DNA of 64,000 nucleotides from Micromonospora chalcea (lineage in GTDB: Bacteria > Actinomycetota > Actinomycetes > Mycobacteriales > Micromonosporaceae). Each line of letters starts with the position of its first letter. Within the stretch, counting starts at the first letter, position 1. The notes under the pieces were generated by a model. It was given only the letters and a program-made list of their open reading frames with translations. It made no database searches and was not told the origin of the DNA. The stretch is from contig NZ_MAGP01000111.1 of the NCBI RefSeq assembly GCF_002926165.1, positions 1 through 64,000 on the forward strand. Direction: 5' to 3'. A program made the translations under genes and the position numbers. Shown in pieces: positions 40,327 through 48,526 of the stretch.

Positions 40327-40350
40327 CGCGCGTCGCGCGTCCCCGTCGTC

Positions 40351-40382
40351 GCCGCCCGGTCCCGTGGACCGGGCGGCTTTTT
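40351..40382 (+). terminator. Canonical intrinsic terminator
   Basis: GCCGCCCGGTCC-CGT-GGACCGGGCGGC is a perfect 12-bp stem with a 3-nt loop followed by TTTTT. It separates the small ORF unit from the HNH nuclease gene that starts 36 nt later. Confidence 0.9.
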
Positions 40383-40417
40383 CGTCGCCGTACCGCCGAT
40401 CGTGAAGGGAGAGCCCG

Positions 40418-40858
40418 GTGGACGCCGTCCTCGTCATAAACGCCGACCTCGGCCCGCTGCACCGGGTCACCGTCAAGCACGCGATCCGGATGCTCTGCCG
40501 CCGGGTCGCCGAGATCCACGAGGCCGAGCCGGACCGGGTGATCGGCGTCTTCCCGCTGCCGCGGGTGGTCCGCCTCGTCCGGTACGTGGTGACCCGCTGG
40601 CGGTTCAGCGCCGGCCCGGCCTGGTCCCGGGCCGGGGTGCTGGCGCGCGACCGGCGGCGCTGCGCCTACTGCGACGGCGCGGCCAGCACGATCGACCACG
40701 TCCTGCCCCGCTCGCGCGGTGGCCGGAACACCTGGGGGAACACCACCGCCGCCTGCTACGCGTGCAACCAGCGCAAGGGCGACCGGACCCCGGCCGAGGC
40801 GGGCATGCCGCTGCGGCGGGCTCCGGTGACGCCGAGCTGGGCCGCGCTGGCGCGGTGA
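40418..40858 (+). CDS. HNH endonuclease domain protein
   Basis: 146 residues. The HNH fold is complete: RRCAYCDGAASTIDHVLPRSRGG (the first zinc Cys pair and the catalytic DH), NTTAACYACNQRKGDRTP (Asn, second Cys pair). This small actinobacterial type is common; its DNA target is unknown and it is not linked here to a restriction or toxin module. AAGGGAGAG precedes the GTG at 40418. A terminator lies just upstream. Confidence 0.9.
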   Translation: MDAVLVINADLGPLHRVTVKHAIRMLCRRVAEIHEAEPDRVIGVFPLPRVVRLVRYVVTRWRFSAGPAWSRAGVLARDRRRCAYCDGAASTIDHVLPRSRGGRNTWGNTTAACYACNQRKGDRTPAEAGMPLRRAPVTPSWAALAR

Positions 40859-40933
40859 CGGACGGCCGGCGGGCACAGGGGGCGGTGTCGGGGGTACGCC
40901 CCGGCGCCGCGCCCGCCGGTCCCACCAGTGCGC

Positions 40934-41557
40934 CTACCTGTCGAGACGCCGGGCCAGCCCGTCGAGCAGGAGGTCCAGCCCGCCGCCGAACTCGTCCTCC
41001 GGTACGACCACGCCGGCGTCGCGCGCGGTCGCGGCGAGCAGGGGGAACTCGTCGCGGGGCAGCGCCGCGATGACAGCCGTGCCGGGCCCGGCCAGCGCGC
41101 CGAGGTGTTCCATCTGGATCGCGCCGACCACGTAGCCGAGCAGGGCGCGGAACGCGATCACCCGTCCGGTGCCGGTGAAGCCGGCCCCGGTCAGCACCGC
41201 GAGCACCGCCTCGCCCCAGCGCAGGATCGTCGGCGAGCGGTGCCGGTACGCGGGGAGCAACGGCACCACTGCCGGGTGGAGACCGACCGCGCGGCGTACC
41301 CGCTCGGCCAGGTCCCGGATGCCGTCCGCCCACGGGACGTCGGGCGGCGGGTGGGTGTCGACCGGTTCGAGGACCCGCTCGACGACGAGCGCTTCCAACT
41401 CGTCGCGGTCGGCGACGTAGCGGTAGAGGCCCATCGTGCTGGTGCCGAGCTGCGCGCCGACCGCGCGCATGGTGAGGCCGGCGAGGCCGTCCCGGTCGAG
41501 CACCGCGAGGGCGGCGGCGGCGAGCTGGGCCGGGGTCAGGGAACGGGGGCGGGGCAT
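40934..41557 (-). CDS. TetR-family transcriptional regulator
   Basis: 207 residues. The N-terminal helix-turn-helix is FGLTMRAVGAQLGTSTMGLYRYVADRDEL-like (residues about 25-55; LGTSTMGLYRYV is the recognition helix). The C-terminal domain, with GYVVGAIQMEHL, is of the common TetR_C type; the ligand is unknown. The ATG at 41557 is chosen. A 27-bp palindrome lies in the 69-bp divergent gap to a peroxiredoxin-like gene, so that gene is its probable target. Confidence 0.9.
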   Translation of the reverse strand: MPRPRSLTPAQLAAAALAVLDRDGLAGLTMRAVGAQLGTSTMGLYRYVADRDELEALVVERVLEPVDTHPPPDVPWADGIRDLAERVRRAVGLHPAVVPLLPAYRHRSPTILRWGEAVLAVLTGAGFTGTGRVIAFRALLGYVVGAIQMEHLGALAGPGTAVIAALPRDEFPLLAATARDAGVVVPEDEFGGGLDLLLDGLARRLDR

Positions 41558-41588
41558 GGCCTTGACAGCGTACAAGATACGCCTACGG

Positions 41589-41615
41589 TTGTAGGAGTAC
41601 GTCGTACGCCTACAA
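41589..41615. promoter_or_regulatory. TetR operator candidate
   Basis: TTGTAGG-agTACGTCGTACg-CCTACAA: a 27-bp inverted repeat with 7-bp outer arms and a central GTACGTCGTAC palindrome, ending 11 bp before the peroxiredoxin-like ATG at 41627. Its position suggests repression of that gene and of the divergent regulator. Confidence 0.7.
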
Positions 41616-41626
41616 CGGGAGCGCGC

Positions 41627-42178
41627 ATGGACGTCGTCACCCCTCGCCATCTCACCAGCGTGACCGGCGCCCAGGTCGCCCTGCCGGACCCGGACCGCCT
41701 GGTCCACCTCCAGTTCCGTCGCTTCGCCGGCTGCCCGGTCTGCAACCTCCACCTGCGCTCGATCGTCCGCCGGCACGCCGAGATCGAGGCGGCGGGCGTA
41801 CGCGAGGTGGTGCTCTTCCACTCCCCCGCCGACGAGTTGCGCGAGCACGTCGCCGACCTGCCGTTCGCCGTGGTGGCCGATCCGGACCGGCGGCTCTACC
41901 GGGAGTTCGGGGTGGAGTCGGCGCGGCGGTCGCTGCTCGACCCGCGCGCCTGGCTGCCGATCCTGCGCGGCGTGGCGATCAGCACCTGGTACATCCTGCG
42001 CGGACGGGAGCGGTCGCCGTCCCTTACGCCGCACGGCGGCCGGTTCGGGCTGCCGGCCGACTTCCTGATCGCGCCGGACGGGCGGGTGCTCGCCGAGAAG
42101 TACGGCGAACACGCCTCCGACCAGTGGTCGGTGGACGAACTGCTGGCCCAGGTCAGCCGGAGCCGGTCGGCGCGGTGA
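41627..42178 (+). CDS. Peroxiredoxin-like (AhpC/TSA family) protein
   Basis: 183 residues with a thioredoxin-fold core: LQFRRFAGCPVCNLHLR (about 29-45) carries a CPVC motif, and LFHSPADELREH and FAVVADPDRRLYREFGV are the usual AhpC/TSA surroundings. It is probably a thiol peroxidase or disulfide reductase. The upstream palindrome overlaps its promoter region, so it is likely induced by the neighbouring TetR protein's ligand. GGGAGCGCGC precedes the ATG. Confidence 0.82.
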   Translation: MDVVTPRHLTSVTGAQVALPDPDRLVHLQFRRFAGCPVCNLHLRSIVRRHAEIEAAGVREVVLFHSPADELREHVADLPFAVVADPDRRLYREFGVESARRSLLDPRAWLPILRGVAISTWYILRGRERSPSLTPHGGRFGLPADFLIAPDGRVLAEKYGEHASDQWSVDELLAQVSRSRSAR

Positions 42179-42232
42179 CCGCTGGATCGCCGGTCGGGAC
42201 GTACCCGCCGAGGGGTGCCGGGCAAACGGCGG

Positions 42233-43000
42233 TCAGTGGGCGGTCGGCGGGGTCCAGCCGAAGCGCGGCGGGCGGCGCTCGTTCATGGCCGCCACCCCCT
42301 CGCGGGCCTCGCCGCTGTCCCGCACCTGGCCGTGCCACCACGCGAGCCGGTCGGCGTCGGCGCGCCCGTCGACGATCTCCTTCGCGGCGGCCACCGTGAG
42401 CCGGGAACGCTCGGCGATGGTGGCGGTCAGCGTTGTCACCCGCCCGGCCAGCTCCCCGGCCGGCAGCACCTCGTCCACCAGGCCGATCCGCAGCGCCCGC
42501 TCGGCGTCGACCAGCTCGCTGCTGAACAGCAGGTGCTTGGCGGCGGACGGACCGACGAGCGCGGCCAGCCGGCGGGTGGTCGGCGCCGGGTAGACCAGGC
42601 CGAGCCGGGCCGGGGGTACGCCGAACCGGGCCTCCGCCGAGGCCAGCCGCAGATCGCAGGCGACGGCGAGCTGGCAGCCGCCGCCCACGCAGGCACCCTC
42701 GATCGCGGCCACAGTGGGACGGCCGAACGCGGCGAGCCGTTCCTCGGCGGCCACCGCGATGCTGCCGTCTCCGGCGGCCAGCAGCTCGTCCAGGTCGCCG
42801 AGGTCGGCCCCGGCGCAGAACGTGCCGGCCGCGCCGGTGAGCACCAGCACCCGTACCGCCGGGTCGGCCTCCAGGCCGTCGAGCAGCACCGGGAGCTGCC
42901 GCCACATGGCCGGGGTCATGGCGTTGCGCCGGGCCGGGTTGTGGATGACCACGGTTGCCACCGGGCCGTCCACCCTGACCGTGAGTTCCGCGTCGGACAT
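42233..43000 (-). CDS. Enoyl-CoA hydratase/isomerase family protein
   Basis: 255 residues. Crotonase oxyanion-hole motifs: AGTFCAGADLGDL (about 59-71) and IEGACVGGGCQLAVACDLRLAS (about 99-120), with RFGVPPARLGLVYPA following. The second Glu (in the helix after VPPAR) is not obvious, so hydratase versus another crotonase activity cannot be told. ATG at 43000; TACGGT lies 6 nt upstream with no ribosome binding site, suggesting a leaderless mRNA. Monocistronic. Confidence 0.9.
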   Translation of the reverse strand: MSDAELTVRVDGPVATVVIHNPARRNAMTPAMWRQLPVLLDGLEADPAVRVLVLTGAAGTFCAGADLGDLDELLAAGDGSIAVAAEERLAAFGRPTVAAIEGACVGGGCQLAVACDLRLASAEARFGVPPARLGLVYPAPTTRRLAALVGPSAAKHLLFSSELVDAERALRIGLVDEVLPAGELAGRVTTLTATIAERSRLTVAAAKEIVDGRADADRLAWWHGQVRDSGEAREGVAAMNERRPPRFGWTPPTAH

Positions 43001-43006
43001 GGTGCG

Positions 43007-43012
43007 ACCGTA
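43007..43012 (-). promoter_or_regulatory. Putative -10 box of leaderless enoyl-CoA hydratase gene
   Basis: TACGGT on the minus strand ends 6 nt before the ATG at 43000; no Shine-Dalgarno. Confidence 0.4.
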
Positions 43013-43018
43013 ACGGGC

Positions 43019-43059
43019 GGGGCCCGGCGGCCACCCGCGTGGGGTGGCCGCCGGGCCCC
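43019..43059 (-). terminator. 18-bp terminator hairpin after M4 peptidase
   Basis: GGGGCCCGGCGGCCACCC and GGGTGGCCGCCGGGCCCC are perfectly complementary with a 5-nt loop. It lies 17 nt beyond the M4 metallopeptidase stop on the minus strand. It also overlaps the start region of the next gene on that strand, so read-through would be blocked there. Confidence 0.8.
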
Positions 43060-43076
43060 GGGGTCGGGCGGTCAGG

Positions 43077-45476
43077 TCAGGAGACGTTGACAGCGGTGTC
43101 GTCGAGCACGAACGACGTCTGCAGGGAGACGTCCTCGGTGCCGGTGAACTTCAGCGTGACGGTCTGCCCGGCGTACGACGCCAGGGAGAACGACTTCTGG
43201 CTGTAGCCGCTGGCCTTGTTCAGGTTCGAGTAGGTCGCCAGCGTGGCCAGCACCGAACCGGAGGAGTTGAGCACCTGCACGTTCAGCTTGTCGTACTGGA
43301 CGCTGCTGGTGGTCTCGGCCGAGTCGATGTGCAGCCAGAACGAGAAGGTGTACGCGGAGCAGCCGCTCGGCAGGCTCACCGACTGCGACAGCGAGTCGGT
43401 GCGGGTGCTGCCGTAGCCGTTCAGCCAGGCGTTCCACGTACCGGTGCGGGTCGGCTGGCCCTGCGAGCCGTACTGGCCGATCACGCCGGAGGTGGAGGTC
43501 CAGACCGTGTTGCCGGACTCGAAGCCCGGGTTGCCGAGCTTCTGGCCCGCGCCGGTGCAGCCGCCGCCGGTGCCGTTCACCGTCAGCGAGAACGTGGCGG
43601 TCTTCGTGCCGGACGCCGCGCTGCCGGTGACGGTCACCGAGTAGGTGCCGGTCGGCGTGCTGGAGCTGGTGGAGATGGTGAGCGTGGACGAGCCGCCCGA
43701 GGTCACCGAGGAGGGGCTGAACGACGCGGTGGCGCCGGTCGGCAGGCCGGACGCGGAGAACGTCACGGTCTGCGCGCTGCCGTTGGTGGTGGCCGTGGCG
43801 ACGGTGGCGGTGACCGAACCGCCCGCGGTGACCGACCCGGCGGTCGGCGAGAGCGAGACGGAGAAGTCGTTGCCGGTGGAGCTGCACGGCGCGTCGTTAC
43901 CGGCGACGTTCACCGCGGTCCAGGCGGCCTGGACGGTCTTGTACTCGGTGGAGCAGTTGCCGTACAGGTCGGTGGCGGCCCGCAGGGTGTACGCGCGGGC
44001 GGTGTTGGCCGGGTTGCTGGTGTTGACGTACGAGGTGTTCGAGGTGAAGTACACGTCGAGCGCCCGGTACCAGATCTTCTCCGCCTTGGTGCGGCCGATG
44101 CCGGTGACCGCCGGGGCCGAGCCGCAGACCGGCGAGGTGCCGTACGCGGTGGCGCCGGTGCCCTCGGCGAGGTTGAAGAAGAAGTGGTTGCCGACGCCGG
44201 AGGAGTAGTGCACGTCCTTGTTCTTCGTGCTGGTGGACCAGCAGGAGTCGGACGAGCCGTCCAGCGACGGGTTGTACATGTAGCGCAGCGGCGTACCGTT
44301 GCCGTTGATGTTGATCTTCTCGCCGACCTGGTAGTCGCCCGGGTCGCTCGGCGCGGCGGCGTAGAACTCCACCATGTTGCCGAAGATGTCGCTGGTGGAC
44401 TCGTTCAGGCCACCGGACTCACCGGAGTAGACCAGCCCGGCCAGCGCCTCGGTGACGCCGTGGCTCATCTCGTGGCCCGCGACGTCCAGCGAGACCAGCG
44501 GGCGGGAGTTGCCCGAGCCGTCGCCGTAGGTCATCTGGGCCCCGTCCCAGAAGGCGTTGACGTAGTTGTTGCCGTAGTGCACCCGGCTCGGCACGCCCTG
44601 GCCGTTGCCGAAGATGCCGTTGCGGCCGTGCACGTTCTTGAAGTAGTCGAACGTCTTGGCGGCGCCGAAGTGGGCGTCCACGGCGGCCGACTGCCGGTTC
44701 GAGGTGGCGCCGTTGCCCCACGCGTTGTCCGCGTCGGTGAACGTGGTGCAGGTGGAGGTCCCGTTGTTCATGTCGCAGGTGCGGCCGTTGCCGCGTACCG
44801 GGTCGATCATCTGGTACGTGCTGCCGGAGAGCGTGGTGTCGATGGTGACCGAGCCGGTGTAGATGCCCTGGCCGGTGCCGGCCACCGTCTCGACCTCGTC
44901 GTACGAGCCGATCACCTTGCCGGTGGTGGCGTCGGTGACGACGTGCAGCTTCGACGGGGTCTGCTTGTCCGCCTTCCAGCCCGTCGCGACGGTCTCCCAG
45001 GCGAGGCGGCCCTTGCCGCTGCTGGCGTCGACGAACAACTCCGGCGTGCCGACCGAGGTGAGCGAGCCGGAGAACGTCTTGCGGGCGCTGGCCTTGGCCG
45101 CCTCCGCGCCGACCTTCGCGGTGGTGCTCAGGGTCAGCGGGGCGTCGAGGCTGACCGACGCGCTGGTCATGGTGCCGTTGGGGGCGGTGTGGATGACGAA
45201 GTCACCGCCGTACACCCGGAGACCCTGATAGGTCCGGCTGTACCGGGTGTGCGCCGCCCCGGAGGGGTCGACCTTGGTGCGGACGGCCTGATAGGCCTCA
45301 CCGCCGGCGCCCTTGACGACGCCGGGGTTGGCGCGCAGCAGGCTCGCGGCCTTGGCCGCGGCCGAGGTCTCGGGGCTGGGGGCGGTTGGCGCTGCCGCTT
45401 GCGCCGAGGTGGTGACGCAGGCCAGCACGCTGCTGGTGAGCAGCGCTGCGCTGACGGCGGCGACGGATCTTTTCAC
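43077..45476 (-). CDS. Secreted M4-family metallopeptidase with Ig-like and carbohydrate-binding-like C-terminus
   Basis: 799 residues. A signal peptide (about 1-28) and FTP-type propeptide (about 60-200) precede the thermolysin catalytic domain: zinc His335 and His339 in HEMSH, third ligand Glu359 in GGLNESTSD. After about residue 515 there is an Ig-like domain (FSVSLSPTAGSVTAGGS) and a beta-sandwich with QKLGNPGFESG and AYTFSFWLHIDS that looks carbohydrate-binding-like. It digests extracellular protein. AGGAGG precedes the GTG at 45476. The gene divergent from it encodes an emfourin-like inhibitor lipoprotein. Confidence 0.93.
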   Translation of the reverse strand: MKRSVAAVSAALLTSSVLACVTTSAQAAAPTAPSPETSAAAKAASLLRANPGVVKGAGGEAYQAVRTKVDPSGAAHTRYSRTYQGLRVYGGDFVIHTAPNGTMTSASVSLDAPLTLSTTAKVGAEAAKASARKTFSGSLTSVGTPELFVDASSGKGRLAWETVATGWKADKQTPSKLHVVTDATTGKVIGSYDEVETVAGTGQGIYTGSVTIDTTLSGSTYQMIDPVRGNGRTCDMNNGTSTCTTFTDADNAWGNGATSNRQSAAVDAHFGAAKTFDYFKNVHGRNGIFGNGQGVPSRVHYGNNYVNAFWDGAQMTYGDGSGNSRPLVSLDVAGHEMSHGVTEALAGLVYSGESGGLNESTSDIFGNMVEFYAAAPSDPGDYQVGEKININGNGTPLRYMYNPSLDGSSDSCWSTSTKNKDVHYSSGVGNHFFFNLAEGTGATAYGTSPVCGSAPAVTGIGRTKAEKIWYRALDVYFTSNTSYVNTSNPANTARAYTLRAATDLYGNCSTEYKTVQAAWTAVNVAGNDAPCSSTGNDFSVSLSPTAGSVTAGGSVTATVATATTNGSAQTVTFSASGLPTGATASFSPSSVTSGGSSTLTISTSSSTPTGTYSVTVTGSAASGTKTATFSLTVNGTGGGCTGAGQKLGNPGFESGNTVWTSTSGVIGQYGSQGQPTRTGTWNAWLNGYGSTRTDSLSQSVSLPSGCSAYTFSFWLHIDSAETTSSVQYDKLNVQVLNSSGSVLATLATYSNLNKASGYSQKSFSLASYAGQTVTLKFTGTEDVSLQTSFVLDDTAVNVS

Positions 45477-45605
45477 GGGCCCTCCTGGAAGGCGAATGTT
45501 GTGACGGGGGTAGTCACTGATGTAGATATAGCGATACATCGACGAACGTGAAAGAGGCTGGCGGGAACCCGCCGGAGACACTGACCGAACGGATGAGGAG
45601 GACCG

Positions 45606-46097
45606 GTGGACCGGAACCGGGTGGTCCCGTCGCGCGTCCGAACCGGTATGAGAGCTGCCCCCGCCGTGGCGGCCGTCGCCGCCCTTCTCGTCCCGCTCGC
45701 CGGCTGCGCCCGCACCGACGCGCCACCCGTCGTCACGGACGGGCCCTCGCCGCTGGCCACCGAGGTCGTGCTCGTGAAGTCGGGCGGCATCGCCGGGCTG
45801 ACCGACACCGTCCGGGTCGGGCCGGACGGCCACTGGACCCGCACCGACCGCGCCGGCGCCTCCCGAGAGGGGCAGCTCGCCGCGGAGAAGCTCACCCGGC
45901 TGCGGCAACTCGCGGCCGACCCCCGGCTGGCCGCCGAAGCCGCCGTCACCGCACCGGCGACCATGTGCGCCGACGCGTTCAGCTACCGGCTCACCGTCGG
46001 GCCCAACCAGGTCAGCTACGTGGACTGCCCGCCGCAGGCCACGCCGCCCGCCGTCACCGCGCAGGTGGTGGACCTGCTCAACGGCGCCACCGGCTGA
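45606..46097 (+). CDS. Emfourin-like (protealysin inhibitor family) lipoprotein
   Basis: 163 residues. A signal peptide ends in the lipobox PLAGC (Cys34). The mature part begins with EVVLVKSGGIAGLTDTVRVG, the strand-loop pattern of the protealysin-inhibitor emfourin family, whose members block M4 peptidases, and ends with a helix. Two cysteines (ATMCADA, VDCPPQ) could form a disulfide. Its gene is divergent from the M4 peptidase gene 129 bp away, which supports an inhibitor/partner role at the cell surface. GAGGAG precedes the GTG at 45606. The family call rests on pattern recognition only. Confidence 0.65.
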   Translation: MDRNRVVPSRVRTGMRAAPAVAAVAALLVPLAGCARTDAPPVVTDGPSPLATEVVLVKSGGIAGLTDTVRVGPDGHWTRTDRAGASREGQLAAEKLTRLRQLAADPRLAAEAAVTAPATMCADAFSYRLTVGPNQVSYVDCPPQATPPAVTAQVVDLLNGATG

Positions 46098-46177
46098 CCG
46101 GCGCCGACTTCAAACCCGTTCCGGCTGTGACATCGGCCTACGGCCGGCCGGCCGGCGGCGGGGCCAGCATGGAAGGC

Positions 46178-46834
46178 ATGACTCGCGCACTCATCGCCCT
46201 GACCAGTCACTCCGAGCTGGGCCGCACCGGCCGCTCGACCGGCTACTACGTCGGCGAGGCCGCCGAGCCGTGGGAGGTGTTCCGGGCCGCCGGCTACGAC
46301 GTCGACCTGGTCTCCGTGGCCGGCGGCGAGCCGCCGGTCGACGGGCGGGACGAGAACGACACCACCCAGAACGACTTCCTCGCCACCGCCGGCGTCACCG
46401 ACACCCCGAAGGCCGCAGACGTCGACCCGGCCGGGTACGACGTGATCCTCTTCGCCGGCGGTCACGGCACCATGTGGGACTTCCCCGACGACCCCGACCT
46501 GGCCCGGATCGCCCGCTCGGTCTACGAGCGCGGCGGTGTGGTGGCCGCCGTCTGCCACGGCCCGTCGGCGCTGGTGAACCTCACGCTCACCGACGGCTCA
46601 CGGCTCGTCGCCGGCAAGCGGGTCGCCGGGTTCACCAACAGCGAGGAGGCGGCCGTCGGCCTCACCGACGAGGTGGCGTTCCTGCTCGCCGACAAGCTCA
46701 CCGAGGCGGGCGCGCAGCACGTGCCGGCGCCTGACTTCACCGAGCACGTGGTGGTCGACGAGCGGCTGGTCACCGGCCAGAACCCGCAGTCCGCCCGCGC
46801 CGTCGCCGACGCCGTGGTGAAGCTGATCGCCTGA
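46178..46834 (+). CDS. DJ-1/PfpI-type glutamine amidotransferase-like protein (Hsp31-like)
   Basis: 218 residues. The nucleophile elbow is AAVCHGPSAL (Cys about 125), preceded by VILFAGGHGTMWDF, the Hsp31/YajL-type loop. Members act as glyoxalase III or chaperones, sometimes as deglycases. The start is ambiguous: the ATG at 46178 is the homologous one, but an in-frame ATG at 46169 exists and the GGAAGG there is too close. Convergent with the phosphatase gene. Confidence 0.88.
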   Translation: MTRALIALTSHSELGRTGRSTGYYVGEAAEPWEVFRAAGYDVDLVSVAGGEPPVDGRDENDTTQNDFLATAGVTDTPKAADVDPAGYDVILFAGGHGTMWDFPDDPDLARIARSVYERGGVVAAVCHGPSALVNLTLTDGSRLVAGKRVAGFTNSEEAAVGLTDEVAFLLADKLTEAGAQHVPAPDFTEHVVVDERLVTGQNPQSARAVADAVVKLIA

Positions 46835-46842
46835 GCGCCGGA

Positions 46843-47454
46843 TCAGAACCGGTAGTCGTCGGGCAGGCCGGTGGCGCGCAGCTCGGGTGGCAGGTGGGCG
46901 ACGTCGTTCAGCGCGACGAGCGTCGGCGGGCCACCCGAGCTGTACCGGATCACGGTGAGCCCGCAGTTCTGGTGGTTGAGCCCGATCCAGCGGTGCGGCG
47001 GCGCCTCCAGCGCGTGCAGCACCAGCCAGGCGACCAGGAAGTTGTGGGTGACGACCAACTCGCGTACGTCACCCTCCGCGGGGGCGGCGGCGAACCGCGC
47101 CACCGCCTCCGCGGTCACACGCGGTCCGTCGCGCCGCTCCCGCTCGGTGAACCCGGCCAGGAACTCCGCGTACCGCTCGGGCAGGCCGGCCGGGTCGGTG
47201 TCGTGCGGCACGTGGTCGCCGGCGCGGTCGTCCTCGCGTACCGGAACACCCGGCAGCGACGCCGCGACCAACGCGGCGGTCTCCGCGGCCCGGCGGGCCG
47301 GCCCATGGTGTACGGCGGCGAAGCGCGTGCCGCGCAGCCGCTCACCCAGCAGCGTCGCCTGCCGCCGGCCGCGCTCGGACAGGCCGGTGTCGGCCTCCTG
47401 GTCCGGGCGGTCCTGCTCGCCGTGGCGGACCAGGTAGAGCAGGCGGCTGGGCAT
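46843..47454 (-). CDS. Histidine phosphatase superfamily protein
   Basis: 203 residues. Opens with LLYLVRHGEQ (catalytic His about residue 10), followed by LSERGRRQATLLGERLRG; the second catalytic His is in VVTHNFLVAWLVL (about 139). Phosphoglycerate mutase-like fold; the substrate is unknown. GGAGGCGCCG precedes the ATG at 47454; a GTG upstream gives a longer form. Probably monocistronic. Confidence 0.9.
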   Translation of the reverse strand: MPSRLLYLVRHGEQDRPDQEADTGLSERGRRQATLLGERLRGTRFAAVHHGPARRAAETAALVAASLPGVPVREDDRAGDHVPHDTDPAGLPERYAEFLAGFTERERRDGPRVTAEAVARFAAAPAEGDVRELVVTHNFLVAWLVLHALEAPPHRWIGLNHQNCGLTVIRYSSGGPPTLVALNDVAHLPPELRATGLPDDYRF

Positions 47455-47503
47455 CGGCGCCTCCACGGTCGGGGACCGCGAGACTAGCCCGCCGCCGCGC
47501 CGT

Positions 47504-47923
47504 TCACTGCCCCTGGCGCATCTGACCGATCCGGATCCGGTTGCCGAACGGGTCGCGGATGCCGAAGTCGATCCCGTACGGCCGGTCGGTCGGCTCGTCG
47601 GTCACCTCCACACCCTTCGCGACCAGATCCGCGTACGTCTTGTGCGCGTCGTCGGTGGTGAAGAAGAGGAACCCGCCCGCGGCGCCCTTGGTCAGCAGCT
47701 CCCGGACCTGCTCGGCGGTCTTCGGGTCCAGGGCCGGCGGGCCCGGCTTCTCCAGCAGGATCTCCCGGCCCGGGTCACCCGGCACGTTCACGGTGAGCCA
47801 GCGCATGAAGCCGAGATCCTGGTCGGTGCTGACCTCCAGGCCCAGCTTCCCGACGTAGAAGTCGAGCGCCTCGTCCTGGTCGAGCACGTAGATCTGCGAG
47901 CGGGAAGTCGAAGTCATCGTCAT
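47504..47923 (-). CDS. VOC (glyoxalase/dioxygenase) family protein
   Basis: 139 residues with two beta-alpha-beta-beta-beta modules: IYVLDQDEALDFYVGKLGLEV near the start and DRPYGIDFGIRDPFGNRIRI near the end, as in glyoxalase/bleomycin-resistance proteins. The substrate is unknown. ATG at 47923 (an alternative is 47917). A TAGCGT box 7 nt upstream and no ribosome binding site suggest a leaderless message. An AraC-type gene lies upstream on the same strand. Confidence 0.88.
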   Translation of the reverse strand: MTMTSTSRSQIYVLDQDEALDFYVGKLGLEVSTDQDLGFMRWLTVNVPGDPGREILLEKPGPPALDPKTAEQVRELLTKGAAGGFLFFTTDDAHKTYADLVAKGVEVTDEPTDRPYGIDFGIRDPFGNRIRIGQMRQGQ

Positions 47924-47930
47924 GCCGACG

Positions 47931-47936
47931 ACGCTA
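47931..47936 (-). promoter_or_regulatory. Putative -10 box of leaderless VOC gene
   Basis: TAGCGT on the minus strand ends 7 nt before the ATG at 47923; no Shine-Dalgarno. It lies in the 35-bp gap behind the AraC gene. Confidence 0.4.
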
Positions 47937-47958
47937 GAGCAGCGGCCTGACCTGCTGC

Positions 47959-48360
47959 TTATCCAAAACTGCTCGGTCTGGTCCAGGACTTGGCGAAGCA
48001 GCTCGGCACGTCCGGCGGCGCGGCCCGGCGACGCCGGAAGGCCGAGGGCGACGCACCGACGATGCCGTGGAACGTCCGGCTGAACGTGCCGAGGCTGTTG
48101 AAGCCGACGGCGAGGCAGATGTCGGTGACGTCGCGGTCGGTCTCCAGTAGCAGGGCCATGGCCCGCTCGACCCGGCGGCGTTGCAGGTAGCGGTGCGGGG
48201 TCTCGCCGAAGGTGGCCCGGAAGGTACGGATGAAGTGCGCCTCGGACACGTGGGCGATCCGGGCCAGCGCGGCGATGTCCAGCGGCTGCGCGTACGCCCG
48301 GTCCATCGCGTCGCGGGCCCGCAGCATCGCCCGATTGGACTCCTCGACCGCTCTGCTCAC
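47959..48360 (-). CDS. Stand-alone AraC-type helix-turn-helix regulator
   Basis: 133 residues, essentially only the two AraC helix-turn-helix motifs: LDIAALARIAHVSEAHFIRTF (about 28-48) and DVTDICLAVGFNSLGTFSRTFHGIVGASPSAFRRR (about 77-110). There is no ligand-binding domain. Such short AraC proteins often control the next gene; here that is the VOC gene 35 bp downstream. GTG start. Confidence 0.9.
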   Translation of the reverse strand: MSRAVEESNRAMLRARDAMDRAYAQPLDIAALARIAHVSEAHFIRTFRATFGETPHRYLQRRRVERAMALLLETDRDVTDICLAVGFNSLGTFSRTFHGIVGASPSAFRRRRAAPPDVPSCFAKSWTRPSSFG

Positions 48361-48526
48361 GCCGTCCCCCCGCCGGCCAGCCTACCGAGACGTCGATCGT
48401 CAGCACGGCCGAGGCACCCTGACCCGTGCCACCCGTTGTCGGCCGCCCCGCCCGGCGGAAGACACCGTCCGGGGCGGCCCTGGTGTGCGCGCTGCTGTCA
48501 TCCGGCCCGAGCGACGGCTCCTGCGA

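Noticed and set aside
41536..41745. 69-codon minus-strand frame across the TetR/peroxiredoxin gap
   Set aside because: It covers the operator palindrome and the start of the plus-strand gene; no motif.
43044..45551. 835-codon plus-strand frame opposite the M4 peptidase
   Set aside because: Val/Arg/Gly-rich antisense shadow; the minus strand has signal peptide and HEMSH.
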